A DNA stretch of 64,000 bases from Deinococcales bacterium (GTDB lineage Bacteria > Deinococcota > Deinococci > Deinococcales > JAAFIG01). The position numbers and the translations under genes were made by a program. Location of the stretch: positions 1-64,000 of the forward strand of contig JAAFIG010000022.1 in the NCBI GenBank assembly GCA_013298595.1, read 5' to 3'. Shown piece after piece: positions 16,418 to 25,584 of the stretch; the stretch's first letter is position 1; each line of letters starts with the position of its first letter. A model generated the notes under the pieces. It saw only the letters and a program-made list of their open reading frames with translations, ran no database searches and was not told the origin of the DNA.

Positions 16418-16978
16418 TTAGCTGGTTATTTCTGACACTAATTTTTCAGGAGTCGCGTAACCTTGCACCCTCGAGTCGGCTGCAACTTCTAGGGCTGGCA
16501 CAATCATTTGTGAATGCACCAAAGTCAGTGTTGGCACATCCACAGGTGCACCTTTGGCGGAAAAACCAAAACCTTTAGAAAGCCTTGCCCCAGATACATC
16601 CAGTACAACACTGGCAATCACTGCCACTTCGACAGCCTCGAGTGACGTATTGATACCAAAAACCTGAAAATTTTCGATACGGGCAGCGGCTTTATCCACA
16701 CCCTCGAGTTTCCAGTACGTATTTTTTTTAGTGCGATGCGGCACAATGAGTACATACCCAGCCTCGAGTAACATGCCCCGCAATGGCAGTAACACAGCTT
16801 CCATACCCACTAAAATAGTGGTGTGCCCAAGCAATAAGGGATGCTTGATTAAGTGCTTAGCAGCAGCTCGAGCACCCTTAAAATTAGGATTATGCCCATG
16901 TGGTGGCAATGGATAAGCCGCCGCATTTTGTCGGACAAGTTCAGACCAAATCTGTTCGCGTAATTCACCAGCGGTCAT
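16418..16978 (-). CDS. 5-formyltetrahydrofolate cyclo-ligase-like protein
   Basis: 186 aa resembling the 5-FTHF cyclo-ligase/MTHFSD family, which converts 5-formyl-THF to 5,10-methenyl-THF. It starts LREQIWSELVRQNAAAYP, has VLIVPHRTKKNTYWKL in the middle and ends with a GFGFSAKG substrate-loop-like stretch and VHSQMIV. The classical N-terminal basic ATP loop is not clear, so it could be a non-catalytic relative. TAGGCT lies 6 nt before the ATG. Divergent from holA with a 50-bp shared promoter region. Confidence 0.62.
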   Translation of the reverse strand: MTAGELREQIWSELVRQNAAAYPLPPHGHNPNFKGARAAAKHLIKHPLLLGHTTILVGMEAVLLPLRGMLLEAGYVLIVPHRTKKNTYWKLEGVDKAAARIENFQVFGINTSLEAVEVAVIASVVLDVSGARLSKGFGFSAKGAPVDVPTLTLVHSQMIVPALEVAADSRVQGYATPEKLVSEITS

Positions 16979-17028
16979 GGGTATAGCCTAGCATTTGTAT
17001 CTTTGCAACAAAGCCGTATACTTTGCCT

Positions 17029-17976
17029 GTGACACTGGCTTTGGTTGGCAATGCTTTTTTGATTCACGAGGTAGCCAGAAGCTATCTGGTGCAACAACAA
17101 TTAAATCCTCGAGATGTGCCTTGGCTGGATGATGAAGTTTCGGTTCAAAGTATCGAACCGCATTTACAAGGTGGTTTGTTTGGCGCGGCATCTTTAGTAG
17201 TAGACATTTCTAGCACCAAGGAAGCCAAAGCCATTGCCGAGGCATTGGGGTCTGCACCTGAAGCCATTGCTGTTTTACTGGATGCAGAAAATTGGAACAG
17301 TACCGAAGCGAGTAGCGAAGTGATGCGAAAGAAAAAAGCCCAAGAATCTCGAGTGAAACAATACGAGAAACTAGGGTTTACAGTGCAAAACCATGCCACA
17401 CCAACCAAAGGGGCTTTGATTGCTTGGGTGGCTGAACGTGCTAAGCGCTTAAAACTAGCCGTAGAACGCGATGTACCCAAATTATTAGCCGATACTTTTC
17501 CAGATGATCTTGCCAGTATTGCCAGCGAACTCGAGAAACTGTCTTTACTTGATACCAAACTTGATGCTGCAACAGTGGCAAAAGTGGTTAATGCAGTTCA
17601 ACCCACCACCATGTTTGCAGTGACAGATGCACTGGTCGCCAAAAAGCCACGTGAAGCTTGGGATCACCTCGAGCGATTACTCAACAGCAACGAAGACCCT
17701 TTTAAGTTACTTGGTGCATTGCAAGGGCATTATCAATTGCTGGCTCGAGCCTTTGCTCTTTCGCAACGCGATGGAATAGTGAACAGCAAAGAAGCCGCTA
17801 AGATATTATCAGTACACGAATTTCGTGCTCAAAAAGCCCTCGAAGCCACCAGACGATACAAAGAAAGCACCATTCGCCGCGAAATGCGTTTGTTACTCGA
17901 GGCAGATGCTGGTATGAAAAGCGGACTTGAAGCCAATTTAACCTTGGAGCGTTTGATTCTCGAGTTATGTATTTAA
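17029..17976 (+). CDS. holA: DNA polymerase III delta subunit
   Basis: 315 aa. HolA opens the beta sliding clamp as part of the clamp loader. The N-terminal AAA-like region lacks Walker A, as expected for delta (ALVGNAFLIHEVARSYL). The C-terminal domain carries TMFAVTDALVAKKPREAW, LERLLNSNEDPFKLLGALQ and YKESTIRREMRLLLEAD, typical of delta. The GTG at 17029 is chosen because TATACT (17017-17022) ends 6 nt upstream, with TTTGTA 17 bp further; the in-frame TTG at 17023 would lie within this promoter. Its last 4 bp overlap the convergent DoxX-like gene. Confidence 0.85.
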   Translation: MTLALVGNAFLIHEVARSYLVQQQLNPRDVPWLDDEVSVQSIEPHLQGGLFGAASLVVDISSTKEAKAIAEALGSAPEAIAVLLDAENWNSTEASSEVMRKKKAQESRVKQYEKLGFTVQNHATPTKGALIAWVAERAKRLKLAVERDVPKLLADTFPDDLASIASELEKLSLLDTKLDAATVAKVVNAVQPTTMFAVTDALVAKKPREAWDHLERLLNSNEDPFKLLGALQGHYQLLARAFALSQRDGIVNSKEAAKILSVHEFRAQKALEATRRYKESTIRREMRLLLEADAGMKSGLEANLTLERLILELCI

Positions 17977-19007
17977 ACTGTTTTTTCTTGAATAGGCATT
18001 GGACCTTCGCGCATACCTCGTAACCATAATTCGGTATTTTGCGTAGAGTTTTCCCAGATCAGTAAAACCGCCATTGTGCCATAAATAGGTAGGTGCCCAA
18101 TCAACTCTGTCCAATCAAAAATGGTCAATGTTAAATTGAGTGGAAACCAAGCAATAACGATAATTTCTCGAGTAAAAACATTGGCAACCAAAGCTAAACC
18201 AACCAGTAATTCGACACTACCTGCCAGACGAATAAAAATTTCATCTGGAATGGGGAAACCAAGACCAGCCGTAAAATTTAATGGTTGCTGCCCAAGGAAA
18301 GCTGTGGCAAGGCTTGGATTCCCAAGTTTTTCGCTAAAAGCCGCTGCCATTAAACCCAATCCAACCCCAATCCGTAAAGCACTGACGGCATAGCGCATCA
18401 GGGTAACGCTTGGCTCGAGTTTAGGAAAAATCAGGCGGTCTATGGCAATTGGTCCACGTCCTGCTAGGTAGAAAAACCCAGCAAAGCCAAGCACATGGGC
18501 ATTATCGAGCGCAGCTTCAAGACCAATAAAAGCAATGCTGACAACCCAAAGCCAAGCCAGTACAACTGCGGCGGCTCGAGCAAATCCACCATAAAAAAGT
18601 GCAAGTGCAATACCGGCTTGTAATAATCCAATCAGGTATGCCCATACTCCTGGTAGTTTAAGTTCGGGGGCGAACATATTGCCTTGTACACTGGCAACAA
18701 AAAGCGGCACAGCAAAATGCACAGCTAAGATAATTGGCACCACACCATACAATGCCATACGGCGTTGTGGTTGTGCACCAAACCATTCCAGTGTTGGTAA
18801 AAAACCACGCTTGTTGCGTTGTTTTTGCCAGAAGCCAAGCACTAAAACCAGCAATACCACGGCACCCGCAAAACCCAGTGTGAGTGGTGAAAATACAGCC
18901 TTCCAATCGAAAGGCGGGCGTTCACCTGTGTAAAACCATTTGACATGAGCCTCGGCGGGACTCGAGAGGAGGAGTAATGCGGGTAAGCAGTAAAGCAACC
19001 TAAGCAT
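17973..19007 (-). CDS. DoxX-like polytopic membrane protein
   Basis: 344 aa. A signal peptide-like segment (MLRLLYCLPALLLLSSPAEA) precedes a short exposed part (HVKWFYTGERPPFDWKAVF) and about eight transmembrane helices. The C-terminal portion (residues about 200-330), with RIGVGLGLMAAAFSEK, LAGSVELLVGLALVANVF and the terminal HLPIYG, resembles DoxX-type proteins. Function unknown; possibly respiratory or redox-linked. Start at the ATG with TATTAT 6 nt upstream; a start 10 codons earlier would include the -10 element. Confidence 0.72.
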   Translation of the reverse strand: MLRLLYCLPALLLLSSPAEAHVKWFYTGERPPFDWKAVFSPLTLGFAGAVVLLVLVLGFWQKQRNKRGFLPTLEWFGAQPQRRMALYGVVPIILAVHFAVPLFVASVQGNMFAPELKLPGVWAYLIGLLQAGIALALFYGGFARAAAVVLAWLWVVSIAFIGLEAALDNAHVLGFAGFFYLAGRGPIAIDRLIFPKLEPSVTLMRYAVSALRIGVGLGLMAAAFSEKLGNPSLATAFLGQQPLNFTAGLGFPIPDEIFIRLAGSVELLVGLALVANVFTREIIVIAWFPLNLTLTIFDWTELIGHLPIYGTMAVLLIWENSTQNTELWLRGMREGPMPIQEKTV

Positions 19008-19065
19008 GTGAAAATAATAGCAAGCGACTCGAGGCAAGATGTCCCAGAGCCAAAAAATCTCAACT

Positions 19066-19776
19066 TTACTTATGAATCTCGAGTTCTAATTTGATATTGC
19101 CGCGTCTGGTTTCGCCTTCAATCCGCTTAAACTCAATCCGACCCAAACCCTCAGCCGACAAAGTATCACCAGCCCGCACACCCGTACTCGAGGTAGCAAT
19201 ATTGCCATTAACCCGCACTTTTTTACCTTCAATACCCGCTTGGAAGTACGCCCGCGAAACACCAAAACCTTTAGCCCCCACCACATCCAAACGCAAACTT
19301 GGCACAACCACACTACGGGTTTTTATACCACGCTCGAGCAACTTGCCTTCGGCTGCCACAAAACGCACAGGCAACGTTCGACCTTGCAAAACCAATTCGG
19401 TCATCGCCTCGAGTTGCTTAGCCATTTTTTGCGTCGTCGCCAGCAAAAAATCGTTACGATCAGCTCGGATATCACCCAACACTTCTGCAGGTAATGCCAA
19501 TGCCACCCGCACATCCTCGGCATCCACATCCAAAGAAACATCCGCCTCGAGCCGCAAAACCCGCACAGGATCATCCACATTGGGAATATGCTCTGGATAC
19601 AAGGTATAAATCACACGATTTGCATCCGAAAAACCACCATGCGCCGCAAAACGCACACCATCGGCTGCTAACGCCCGACGATCCAAATCTGTACCTTCAA
19701 GAAAACCTGTGCGAATCACTCGACCACCACGTGCTTGTTGCACCAAGGCACGGGTATCAATCGGGGTGGCACTCAT
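19066..19776 (-). CDS. S4-domain RNA-binding protein, YlmH-like
   Basis: 236 aa. The C-terminal S4 domain (about 155-225) reads SLRLDVVGAKGFGVSRAYFQ, then GKKVRVNGNIATSSTGVRAGDTL (partly shown). The N-terminal part is a YlmH-type domain with RRALAADGVRFAAHGGF and DEDVRVALALPAEVLGDI-like text. YlmH proteins bind structured RNA and ribosomes, with roles in cell division and ribosome rescue in Firmicutes. TAAACT ends 6 nt before the ATG. Monocistronic. Confidence 0.78.
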   Translation of the reverse strand: MSATPIDTRALVQQARGGRVIRTGFLEGTDLDRRALAADGVRFAAHGGFSDANRVIYTLYPEHIPNVDDPVRVLRLEADVSLDVDAEDVRVALALPAEVLGDIRADRNDFLLATTQKMAKQLEAMTELVLQGRTLPVRFVAAEGKLLERGIKTRSVVVPSLRLDVVGAKGFGVSRAYFQAGIEGKKVRVNGNIATSSTGVRAGDTLSAEGLGRIEFKRIEGETRRGNIKLELEIHK

Positions 19777-19822
19777 ACACGGAGTTTAACTCGAGATGAG
19801 CAGGACAAGCAAGAATAAAAAA

Positions 19823-19851
19823 GTATCAAGCTAAAACCACTCACTTGATAC
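19823..19851 (-). terminator. Intrinsic terminator after the PEBP gene
   Basis: An 8-bp stem GTATCAAG / CTTGATAC with a 13-nt loop is followed on the minus strand by TTTTTTATT. It lies 15 bp past the PEBP stop codon. Confidence 0.75.
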
Positions 19852-19866
19852 GCAAAAGATTGTTGA

Positions 19867-20424
19867 TTAACGACCAAAAAACGCAGTGAAACTGGTTTTT
19901 GCAATTGCATTACCATTGATATTAAAACCCACAAAAGCTTGCGAAGCATTGCTTGGCAACTCGAGTTTTTCCGTACCCAAAGCGTACAATGTAAATGTAT
20001 ACCGATGTGGTTTTTCGCCGCTTGGTGGACAAGGTCCACCATAACTGGCAGAGCCAAAACTGGTTGTAGCTTGAACCGCACCAGCAGGTAAGGTTTTACT
20101 GTTCTCCAGTCCCGCATTTTTCTCGAGTTGCGTGGTGCTGGCTGGAATGTTGTAAACAATCCAGTGGGTAAAGCCACCAACGCCGGTTTGAGCATCCGAG
20201 TCATGCAGTATCAGTGCAAAGCTTTTTGTACCAGCAGGTGTGCCGCGCCAAGTTAAAGCAGGTGAAATATTTTTGCCAGTGCAACCAAAACTGTTAAAAA
20301 CGTGCTCGAGTTTGATGGTTGAACCAGCCGCAATATCAGGACTTTGCAATGTAAATACAGTACTTTGAGCAAAAGCGGCAACCGTTAAAGCAAGCATGAC
20401 CATCAGAGCAACAATTTTTTTCAT
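19867..20424 (-). CDS. Secreted YbhB/YbcL-type PEBP (Raf kinase inhibitor-like) protein
   Basis: 185 aa from an ATG preceded by GGAGGTTTT. The signal peptide (MKKIVALMVMLALTVAAFA) is followed by the PEBP ligand pocket: ISPALTWRGTPAGTKSFALI, HDSDAQTGVGGFTHWIVYNI and GPCPPSGEKPHRYTFTLYAL. Bacterial PEBP function is largely unknown; it binds anionic or phosphate-like ligands. It lies 36 bp downstream of the DJ-1-like gene on the same strand with its own ribosome binding site, so they form an operon. Confidence 0.88.
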   Translation of the reverse strand: MKKIVALMVMLALTVAAFAQSTVFTLQSPDIAAGSTIKLEHVFNSFGCTGKNISPALTWRGTPAGTKSFALILHDSDAQTGVGGFTHWIVYNIPASTTQLEKNAGLENSKTLPAGAVQATTSFGSASYGGPCPPSGEKPHRYTFTLYALGTEKLELPSNASQAFVGFNINGNAIAKTSFTAFFGR

Positions 20425-20460
20425 AAAACCTCCAAAGAATTCTTCTAACAACCCCAAGTA

Positions 20461-21123
20461 TTAAGCCTCGAGCATGGCAACAACCGCCTCAGCGACACCT
20501 CGAGCCGAAGCTGGGTTTTGTCCAGTAATTAAGCGCTCAGAAATTTGCACATTGGCTTGGAAATTATCTGTAGCCACATGTTTAGCACCACGCTCCAACA
20601 AGGCTGACTCGAGTAAAAATGGCACAGTATTGGTTAAACCCACCGAGGCTTCTTCGGCATTGGTAAAAGCTGCCACTTGCTTGTTTGCCACCAAGTACTC
20701 GCCATTCTCGAGCCGAATGTTGATCAGCGCGGCTGGTCCATGACAGACAGCAGCCACCACACCACCAGCATCGTAAATCTTGGCTGCTACACTCGAAAGG
20801 GCTGTGTTATTAGGAAAATCCCACATGGTGCCGTGTCCACCAACATAAAAAATGGCAGCGTAATCCTTAGGATTAATCTGCTCGGCAGGTAGACTATTTT
20901 CGAGTTTAATTTTGTTTTGCTCGAGAAATGCGACATGCTCTGGGTTATCGGCTTTGAAACCATCCACGGGTGGTACGCCACCTTTAGGGCTGGCAAAATC
21001 AATTTTGTACCCTTGAGCAGCAAATACTTGAAATGGATGTATCGCTTCGGGCAGGTAATACCCTGTTTTTCGTAAGCCACCAAGGTCATCATGACTGGTC
21101 AGCACCATCAAAATCTTTTTCAT
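20461..21123 (-). CDS. DJ-1/PfpI-family protein (Hsp31-like type 1 glutamine amidotransferase fold)
   Basis: 220 aa. The nucleophile elbow AAVCHGPAAL carries the reactive Cys; the Glu/His partners typical of the Hsp31-like branch lie in LRKTGYYLPEAIHPF and YVGGHGTMWDFP. Members act as glyoxalases, deglycases or stress chaperones. The start is the ATG preceded by AAGGAG; the upstream in-frame extension lies across the ribosome binding site. Divergent from a LysR gene, which probably regulates it, and cotranscribed with the PEBP gene. Confidence 0.88.
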   Translation of the reverse strand: MKKILMVLTSHDDLGGLRKTGYYLPEAIHPFQVFAAQGYKIDFASPKGGVPPVDGFKADNPEHVAFLEQNKIKLENSLPAEQINPKDYAAIFYVGGHGTMWDFPNNTALSSVAAKIYDAGGVVAAVCHGPAALINIRLENGEYLVANKQVAAFTNAEEASVGLTNTVPFLLESALLERGAKHVATDNFQANVQISERLITGQNPASARGVAEAVVAMLEA

Positions 21124-21218
21124 AGAACTCCTTGCACTCATCTCGAGGCACAATCAGATTAGGTGGTTTTTTGCCATAAAACAAATAGTTTAATTGCATA
21201 TCAGCTATAATTTTTATT

Positions 21219-22106
21219 ATGGATAATCTCAATCAACTTCGTACATTTCTAGCTGTGTACCAAAACAATTCGATTTCCAAAGCTGCCGAACAATTACACA
21301 TCACGCAACCTGCGGCTACTAAGCAATTACAACAACTCGAGGCGCGTTTAGCTCGGCAATTATTTGCCAGAGTCGCTCGAGGCGTGCTGCCAACCCCAGC
21401 CGCCCATGAATTAGCCAGACAAGTTGGTGTGCATCTCGAGGCACTAGATAACGTGACCAATGCCATGAAATTAGGCACGAAAAACCTCACTGGAACTGTT
21501 TTTCTTGGTGGACCCGCCGAGTTCATTGGTGAGAAAATCCTGCCGAGTCTCAAAGCCTTACCCGAGCAACAAATTCAAATTCGGGTACAACTCGAGCAAC
21601 CCGAAAATCTGAAAAGCGCGTTACTGGCTGGTACCTTAGACTTAGCCGTTTTTACCGTGCGGCGCAGTGATAGTAAACTTGAGAGTGCAGCCCTGTACCA
21701 AGAAGAACTTGTTTTGGTCGGCAGCCGATTCTGGGCAGAACGCTTACCCAAACAACAGATCAATGCTGCCATGCTCGAGCAAGTGCCATTGCTGGCATAC
21801 GCCGAGGATTTACCAATGCTACGGCGTTACTGGCGCAAAGTTTTTAATACTACACCGAAAGTCAGTGCCGCCCTTGTGATACCTGATTTACACGCCCTCG
21901 AGCATGCCGTAGTTGCAGGGTATGGAATAACCGTTTTACCACGTTACTTGGTTGAAAAAAACCTTTCTACCAGTGCATTAGTCGAGTTAGTGATACCAAA
22001 TCAAGCCCCGACTAATCAATTGTATTTAGGTTGGCGTTCCAACAAATTGCAAGCTCGAGTAATTTTTGTCAGAGATACCCTGCTTCGAGCCTCGAGTATC
22101 TGGTGA
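21219..22106 (+). CDS. LysR-family transcriptional regulator
   Basis: 295 aa. N-terminal winged helix-turn-helix: MDNLNQLRTFLAVYQNNSIS, then KAAEQLHITQPAATKQLQQLEARL. The rest is the two-lobed LysR effector-binding domain. A TATAAT hexamer (21206-21211) ends 7 nt before the ATG with no ribosome binding site, again leaderless. Classic divergent LysR geometry to the DJ-1/PEBP operon (95-bp shared spacer with ATAG...CTAT symmetry), so it likely controls stress or carbonyl detoxification genes. Effector unknown. Confidence 0.9.
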   Translation: MDNLNQLRTFLAVYQNNSISKAAEQLHITQPAATKQLQQLEARLARQLFARVARGVLPTPAAHELARQVGVHLEALDNVTNAMKLGTKNLTGTVFLGGPAEFIGEKILPSLKALPEQQIQIRVQLEQPENLKSALLAGTLDLAVFTVRRSDSKLESAALYQEELVLVGSRFWAERLPKQQINAAMLEQVPLLAYAEDLPMLRRYWRKVFNTTPKVSAALVIPDLHALEHAVVAGYGITVLPRYLVEKNLSTSALVELVIPNQAPTNQLYLGWRSNKLQARVIFVRDTLLRASSIW

Positions 22107-22107
22107 T

Positions 22108-23040
22108 TTAATACCCTCGAGTTCGATCTACCACATGCTCGAGTGGTTGCCCTGAGCGTAAACGCAAAACATTTGTTGCCACCACTTTGGCTGCTGTGAT
22201 TGGATTGGTGGCGGCTGCCACATGCGGCAAGACTGTGATTTGAGGATGATGCCAGAACAGATGATCTGTTGGTAATGGTTCGGTGGTAAAGACATCGAGA
22301 ATCGCATGTTGCAAATGCCCAGAATCAAGAGCTGCAAGCAAATCCGCTTCGATGATATGTGCTCCTCGAGCCAGATTGATGATACTCGAGCCAACAGGTA
22401 AGTAACTCAGTGTTTGTGCATTGAGAATCCCTCGAGTTTCGTCGGTAAGTGGTAATAAATTGACCAGAATTTCGCTTTGCTCGAGCATGGTTTGTAAGCC
22501 ATCCTGACCAGAAAAAGTCTGTATACCCTCGAGATTTGTTGGGCGTGAACTCCACCCGAGTACAACAAAACCCAATTGCTTGAGTTGCACAGCAGCAACC
22601 CGTCCGAGATGCCCTAAACCCAGCACAGCAACTTTTCGTTCAGCAGCGCTGGGTTGCGGTAATTGCTGCCAAACCTTGGCTTGTTGCTGCGCCTGATAAG
22701 CTGGAATTTGCCGATGCAAACTTAGCACATGGGTTAAAACCGTCTCGAGCATGGCTTGGGTGAGAGCAGGGTCTACCAATCGTGCTAAAGGAATGTCTCG
22801 AGGGAGCGTCGCATCGCGCAGTAACGCATCCACTCCTGCCCATAAGGACTGAATCAATTTTAGATTTGGCAGTGTTGCCAGCACACCCGCAGGCGGGTTT
22901 GCCACCAATGCCACATCAATATCAGCTAAATTTGGCAAATCAGGATACACACAAAACTGCTCGGCGGGTAAAGCTTGCTCGAGTAATGGCAACCACATTT
23001 GTACTTCGTTACTGGTAAAATTCGTTAAGAGCAAAATCAC
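22108..23040 (-). CDS. D-isomer specific 2-hydroxyacid dehydrogenase, GhrA-like
   Basis: 310 aa from a GTG at 23040 that immediately follows the recR stop. NAD(P) Rossmann motif VAVLGLGHLGRVAAVQL; catalytic Arg in NLARGAHI, Glu in FTTEPLP and His in LPHVAAAT. The N-terminal LIQSLWAGVDALL is typical of glyoxylate/hydroxypyruvate reductase A. It reduces glyoxylate or hydroxypyruvate. A start further upstream at 23145 would overlap recR by about 90 bp and adds residues unlike the family. CTCGAG is very dense (about 11 in 950 bp). Cotranscribed with recR. Confidence 0.85.
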   Translation of the reverse strand: MILLLTNFTSNEVQMWLPLLEQALPAEQFCVYPDLPNLADIDVALVANPPAGVLATLPNLKLIQSLWAGVDALLRDATLPRDIPLARLVDPALTQAMLETVLTHVLSLHRQIPAYQAQQQAKVWQQLPQPSAAERKVAVLGLGHLGRVAAVQLKQLGFVVLGWSSRPTNLEGIQTFSGQDGLQTMLEQSEILVNLLPLTDETRGILNAQTLSYLPVGSSIINLARGAHIIEADLLAALDSGHLQHAILDVFTTEPLPTDHLFWHHPQITVLPHVAAATNPITAAKVVATNVLRLRSGQPLEHVVDRTRGY

Positions 23041-23053
23041 GTAAACCTCGAGA

Positions 23054-23662
23054 TTAACGAACTTTTTGTCGTCCAGCAATGGCTCGCCCAAGTGTGATCT
23101 CATCGGCATACTCGAGCGAACCGCCCACAGGTAAACCATAGGCAATACGCGTCACATTCGCCCCTAACGGCTCGAGATTGCGCTGCACATGCAAACTGGT
23201 GGCATCACCTTCGACAGTGGTACTGGTGGCTAAAATAATCTCGAGCGCACCTGCTTCAAGTAATTTCTTGGTGCGTTCGACCAAGGATTTAATTTTTAAT
23301 TGATCAGGTCCAACCCCATTCATTGGGCTGAGCACACCATGTAACACATGGTACAAACCATCGAATTCGCCACTGCGCTCAATCGCAATCACATCGCCAG
23401 GTTCTTCAACCACACAAATCGTGGTTTGGTCACGCTTGCTATCCTCGCAAACCGCACACAAATCCTTATCGGTAATGTTAAAACACACAGGACACAATTT
23501 TAACTGCGCCTTCGCCTCGAGTAGCGCTTGTGCCAGCACTTCGACATCTTCCTTCGGGCTGGCAAACAAATGAAAAGCCAATCGCTGAGCACTTTTCGGA
23601 CCAACACCGGGTAATCTCGAGAGTTCACGAATCAATTGAATAAGAGCGTTCGGATATTTCAT
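23054..23662 (-). CDS. recR: Recombination mediator protein RecR
   Basis: 202 aa, full length for RecR. Helix-hairpin-helix LPGVGPKSAQRLAFHL, four-Cys zinc finger CPVCFNITDKDLCAVC and Toprim domain starting ICVVEEPGDVIAIERSGEF. It acts with RecF/RecO to load RecA onto SSB-coated gaps. An AAGGAGA ribosome binding site precedes the ATG, followed downstream by the dehydrogenase gene with a 13-bp gap. No dnaX neighbour is present. Confidence 0.95.
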   Translation of the reverse strand: MKYPNALIQLIRELSRLPGVGPKSAQRLAFHLFASPKEDVEVLAQALLEAKAQLKLCPVCFNITDKDLCAVCEDSKRDQTTICVVEEPGDVIAIERSGEFDGLYHVLHGVLSPMNGVGPDQLKIKSLVERTKKLLEAGALEIILATSTTVEGDATSLHVQRNLEPLGANVTRIAYGLPVGGSLEYADEITLGRAIAGRQKVR

Positions 23663-23716
23663 GCGGTCTCCTTCGTTGGGTGCATACCGCTATTATATCG
23701 TAGACTCGAGCTGAAA

Positions 23717-23989
23717 ATGCGGCGAATCACTTCCCAAGAAATCCCAGCCAATGCCATACTTGTGGACATCCGCGATGACCTCGAACGCAGCGCAGTGCCA
23801 ATAAACTCGAGCTTTCAATCAATCGCCATTGCCTTAATCGAACTCGAGGATGGCAACCCAGTCCTGCCCGATAACACATTGGTCGTGGTGTGCAGCACAG
23901 GACGGCAATCCGAGTACGCTGGAGCCTTACTTGTCGCATTAGGCGCAAATGAAGTGCTGATACTCGAGGGTGGTATCAGGGGCTTATAA
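23717..23989 (+). CDS. Small rhodanese-like domain protein
   Basis: 90 aa, a single rhodanese homology domain. The active-site loop VVVCSTGRQSEYAG has the catalytic Cys at about residue 59; the N-terminal EIPANAILVDIRDDLER is typical. Likely a cytosolic sulfurtransferase or persulfide carrier. The ATG at 23717 is chosen because the domain starts there; a longer frame upstream overlaps recR. TAGACT lies 10 nt upstream. Overlaps the convergent AraC gene by 6 bp. Confidence 0.8.
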   Translation: MRRITSQEIPANAILVDIRDDLERSAVPINSSFQSIAIALIELEDGNPVLPDNTLVVVCSTGRQSEYAGALLVALGANEVLILEGGIRGL

Positions 23990-24805
23990 GTTCTTGGTGG
24001 CATGGTATTGCTGTCCGGGCGTGAAACCATAGACCGCTTTGTACTGACGAATCAGGTGACTTTGGTCATAAAAACCTGTTTCGGTGGCAACCTGAGCAGG
24101 GTGCTGACCACGAATAATTTTGGCTCGAGCCAATTGCACACGGCGCAGGGTTTGGTATTGATGCAAGGATAATCCTATGGCTTGCTTAAAAATTCTGGTT
24201 AAGTAAAAATGAGTCAGTCCGACTTCTTGGGCTATTTCTTGTAAGGTAATGTTTTTGGCTAGGTTTGATTCAATTATTTCTTGGCTGCGTTTGACTGCTT
24301 GGTGTTCTAAGCGCTTGGTGATTTGAACTGGTTTGGTGTTGGTGTGTTGCACAAAAAAAGCAACCAGTGTTTCAAGTAAAAGACTTTGTTGGGTCAGCAA
24401 TGAATTGGGTTGCTCAAAGGCTTTGTGCATTTGCAAAAATTGTTGTGCCAAAACCTTATTTTCGGCGGTAGCAGCATTAAAACGGGGTAATTCACGAAAT
24501 CCCGCGCTGGCTAAGATGCGTTGTACAAAATCACTGGTTGGATAAATGGCACGGTAGACCAATGGGATTGTTGAAGCAGAATATCCAGTGTGAATATCTT
24601 CTGGGTTGACCATCATTAAGTTGCCTGTTGGTGAAATCACTTTCTTGCCCAGATACGTCAGACCTTCAGTACCAGCCTCTACTAAACCTAGCATGTATTC
24701 TTCATGGCTGTGTGGTGCAAAAGCATGATTGGTAAATGAAGCCCGTAGAATATCAAAATCCCCTAGCTGTTGGATTCGCCAAACTTTGGTTTTATCGGCT
24801 TGCAT
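23984..24805 (-). CDS. AraC-family transcriptional regulator
   Basis: 273 aa. An N-terminal cupin-like AraC ligand-binding domain (HAFAPHSHEEYMLGLVEAG) is followed by a C-terminal double helix-turn-helix (about 175-270) with NITLQEIAQEVGLTHFYLTR and HPAQVATETGFYDQSHLIRQY. The YKAVYGFTPGQQ ending is family-typical. Ligand and targets unknown; probably an autoregulator or regulator of the EamA or B3/4 genes nearby. It contains only one CTCGAG in 0.8 kb, low for this window. TAAACT lies 8 nt before the ATG. Confidence 0.92.
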   Translation of the reverse strand: MQADKTKVWRIQQLGDFDILRASFTNHAFAPHSHEEYMLGLVEAGTEGLTYLGKKVISPTGNLMMVNPEDIHTGYSASTIPLVYRAIYPTSDFVQRILASAGFRELPRFNAATAENKVLAQQFLQMHKAFEQPNSLLTQQSLLLETLVAFFVQHTNTKPVQITKRLEHQAVKRSQEIIESNLAKNITLQEIAQEVGLTHFYLTRIFKQAIGLSLHQYQTLRRVQLARAKIIRGQHPAQVATETGFYDQSHLIRQYKAVYGFTPGQQYHATKNL

Positions 24806-24869
24806 CGATGGTCAGTTTAGCGCAAGTTTATCCAATACCAAAGTATTCCAAGCTTGTTAGACTAAGGGC

Positions 24870-25562
24870 GTGTTCCGAATTCTTGTTGACCCCAGTATTT
24901 TGCAGCGTTTTCCACAGTATTCTTTAATTGTGATTTATGCTCGAGGTTTGCAGAACTTGGCAAGTCAACCGTGGAGTACAAGTATTTTGCGGCAAGCCGA
25001 GGAACAACAACGAGTCCTTGTCGAAAAACCTGCTGAGCATCCGCACATTGCAGCGTGGCGCTTAGCATATGCCGATTTTGGTTTGAAACCCAGTAAATTT
25101 CCTTGTTCAGTCGAAGCACTGCTGTCTCGAGTGGTTAAAGATCAGGAATTACCAATCATTAACACCTTAGTTGATTTGTATAACGCTGTCAGTATCAAAC
25201 ATGTGATTCCGATTGGTGGTGAGGATTGGGATCAACTCGAGCATGATTTGATGTTGCGTTTTTCTAATGGTACCGAAAGTTTTGATATCATGAAAAACGG
25301 TGAACCGACGATTGAGCAGCCAAATCTTGGTGAAGTGATTTGGGCGCAGGCGAATAGTGTGACATGCCGAGCTTGGAATTGGCGACAAGGTATCCGCACG
25401 CGCTTAACCGATACTTCGCAAAATGCGTATTTTATTTTGGATCGCTTAGCACCTTATCCACTCGAGCAAATGCAAATTGCCAGTCAGGAATTGATCAGTT
25501 ATTTGCAACGCGTATCGCCAGATTGTCAAATCGAAACCGAGTTTTTTGGAGCCACCACTTGA
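24870..25562 (+). CDS. B3/B4 tRNA-binding-domain protein (PheT-like domain)
   Basis: 230 aa resembling free-standing B3/B4 domains related to the editing domain of phenylalanyl-tRNA synthetase beta: WRLAYADFGLKPSKFPCSVE, LPIINTLVDLYNAVSIKHVI and PIGGEDWDQL. Likely cytosolic, perhaps a trans-editing or amino-acid-binding protein; activity not shown. GTG start with TAGACT exactly 6 nt upstream (leaderless). Followed by the EamA transporter 22 bp downstream, a common pairing in an operon. Confidence 0.8.
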   Translation: MFRILVDPSILQRFPQYSLIVIYARGLQNLASQPWSTSILRQAEEQQRVLVEKPAEHPHIAAWRLAYADFGLKPSKFPCSVEALLSRVVKDQELPIINTLVDLYNAVSIKHVIPIGGEDWDQLEHDLMLRFSNGTESFDIMKNGEPTIEQPNLGEVIWAQANSVTCRAWNWRQGIRTRLTDTSQNAYFILDRLAPYPLEQMQIASQELISYLQRVSPDCQIETEFFGATT

Positions 25563-25584
25563 ACACCAATACTCGAGGTGAGCC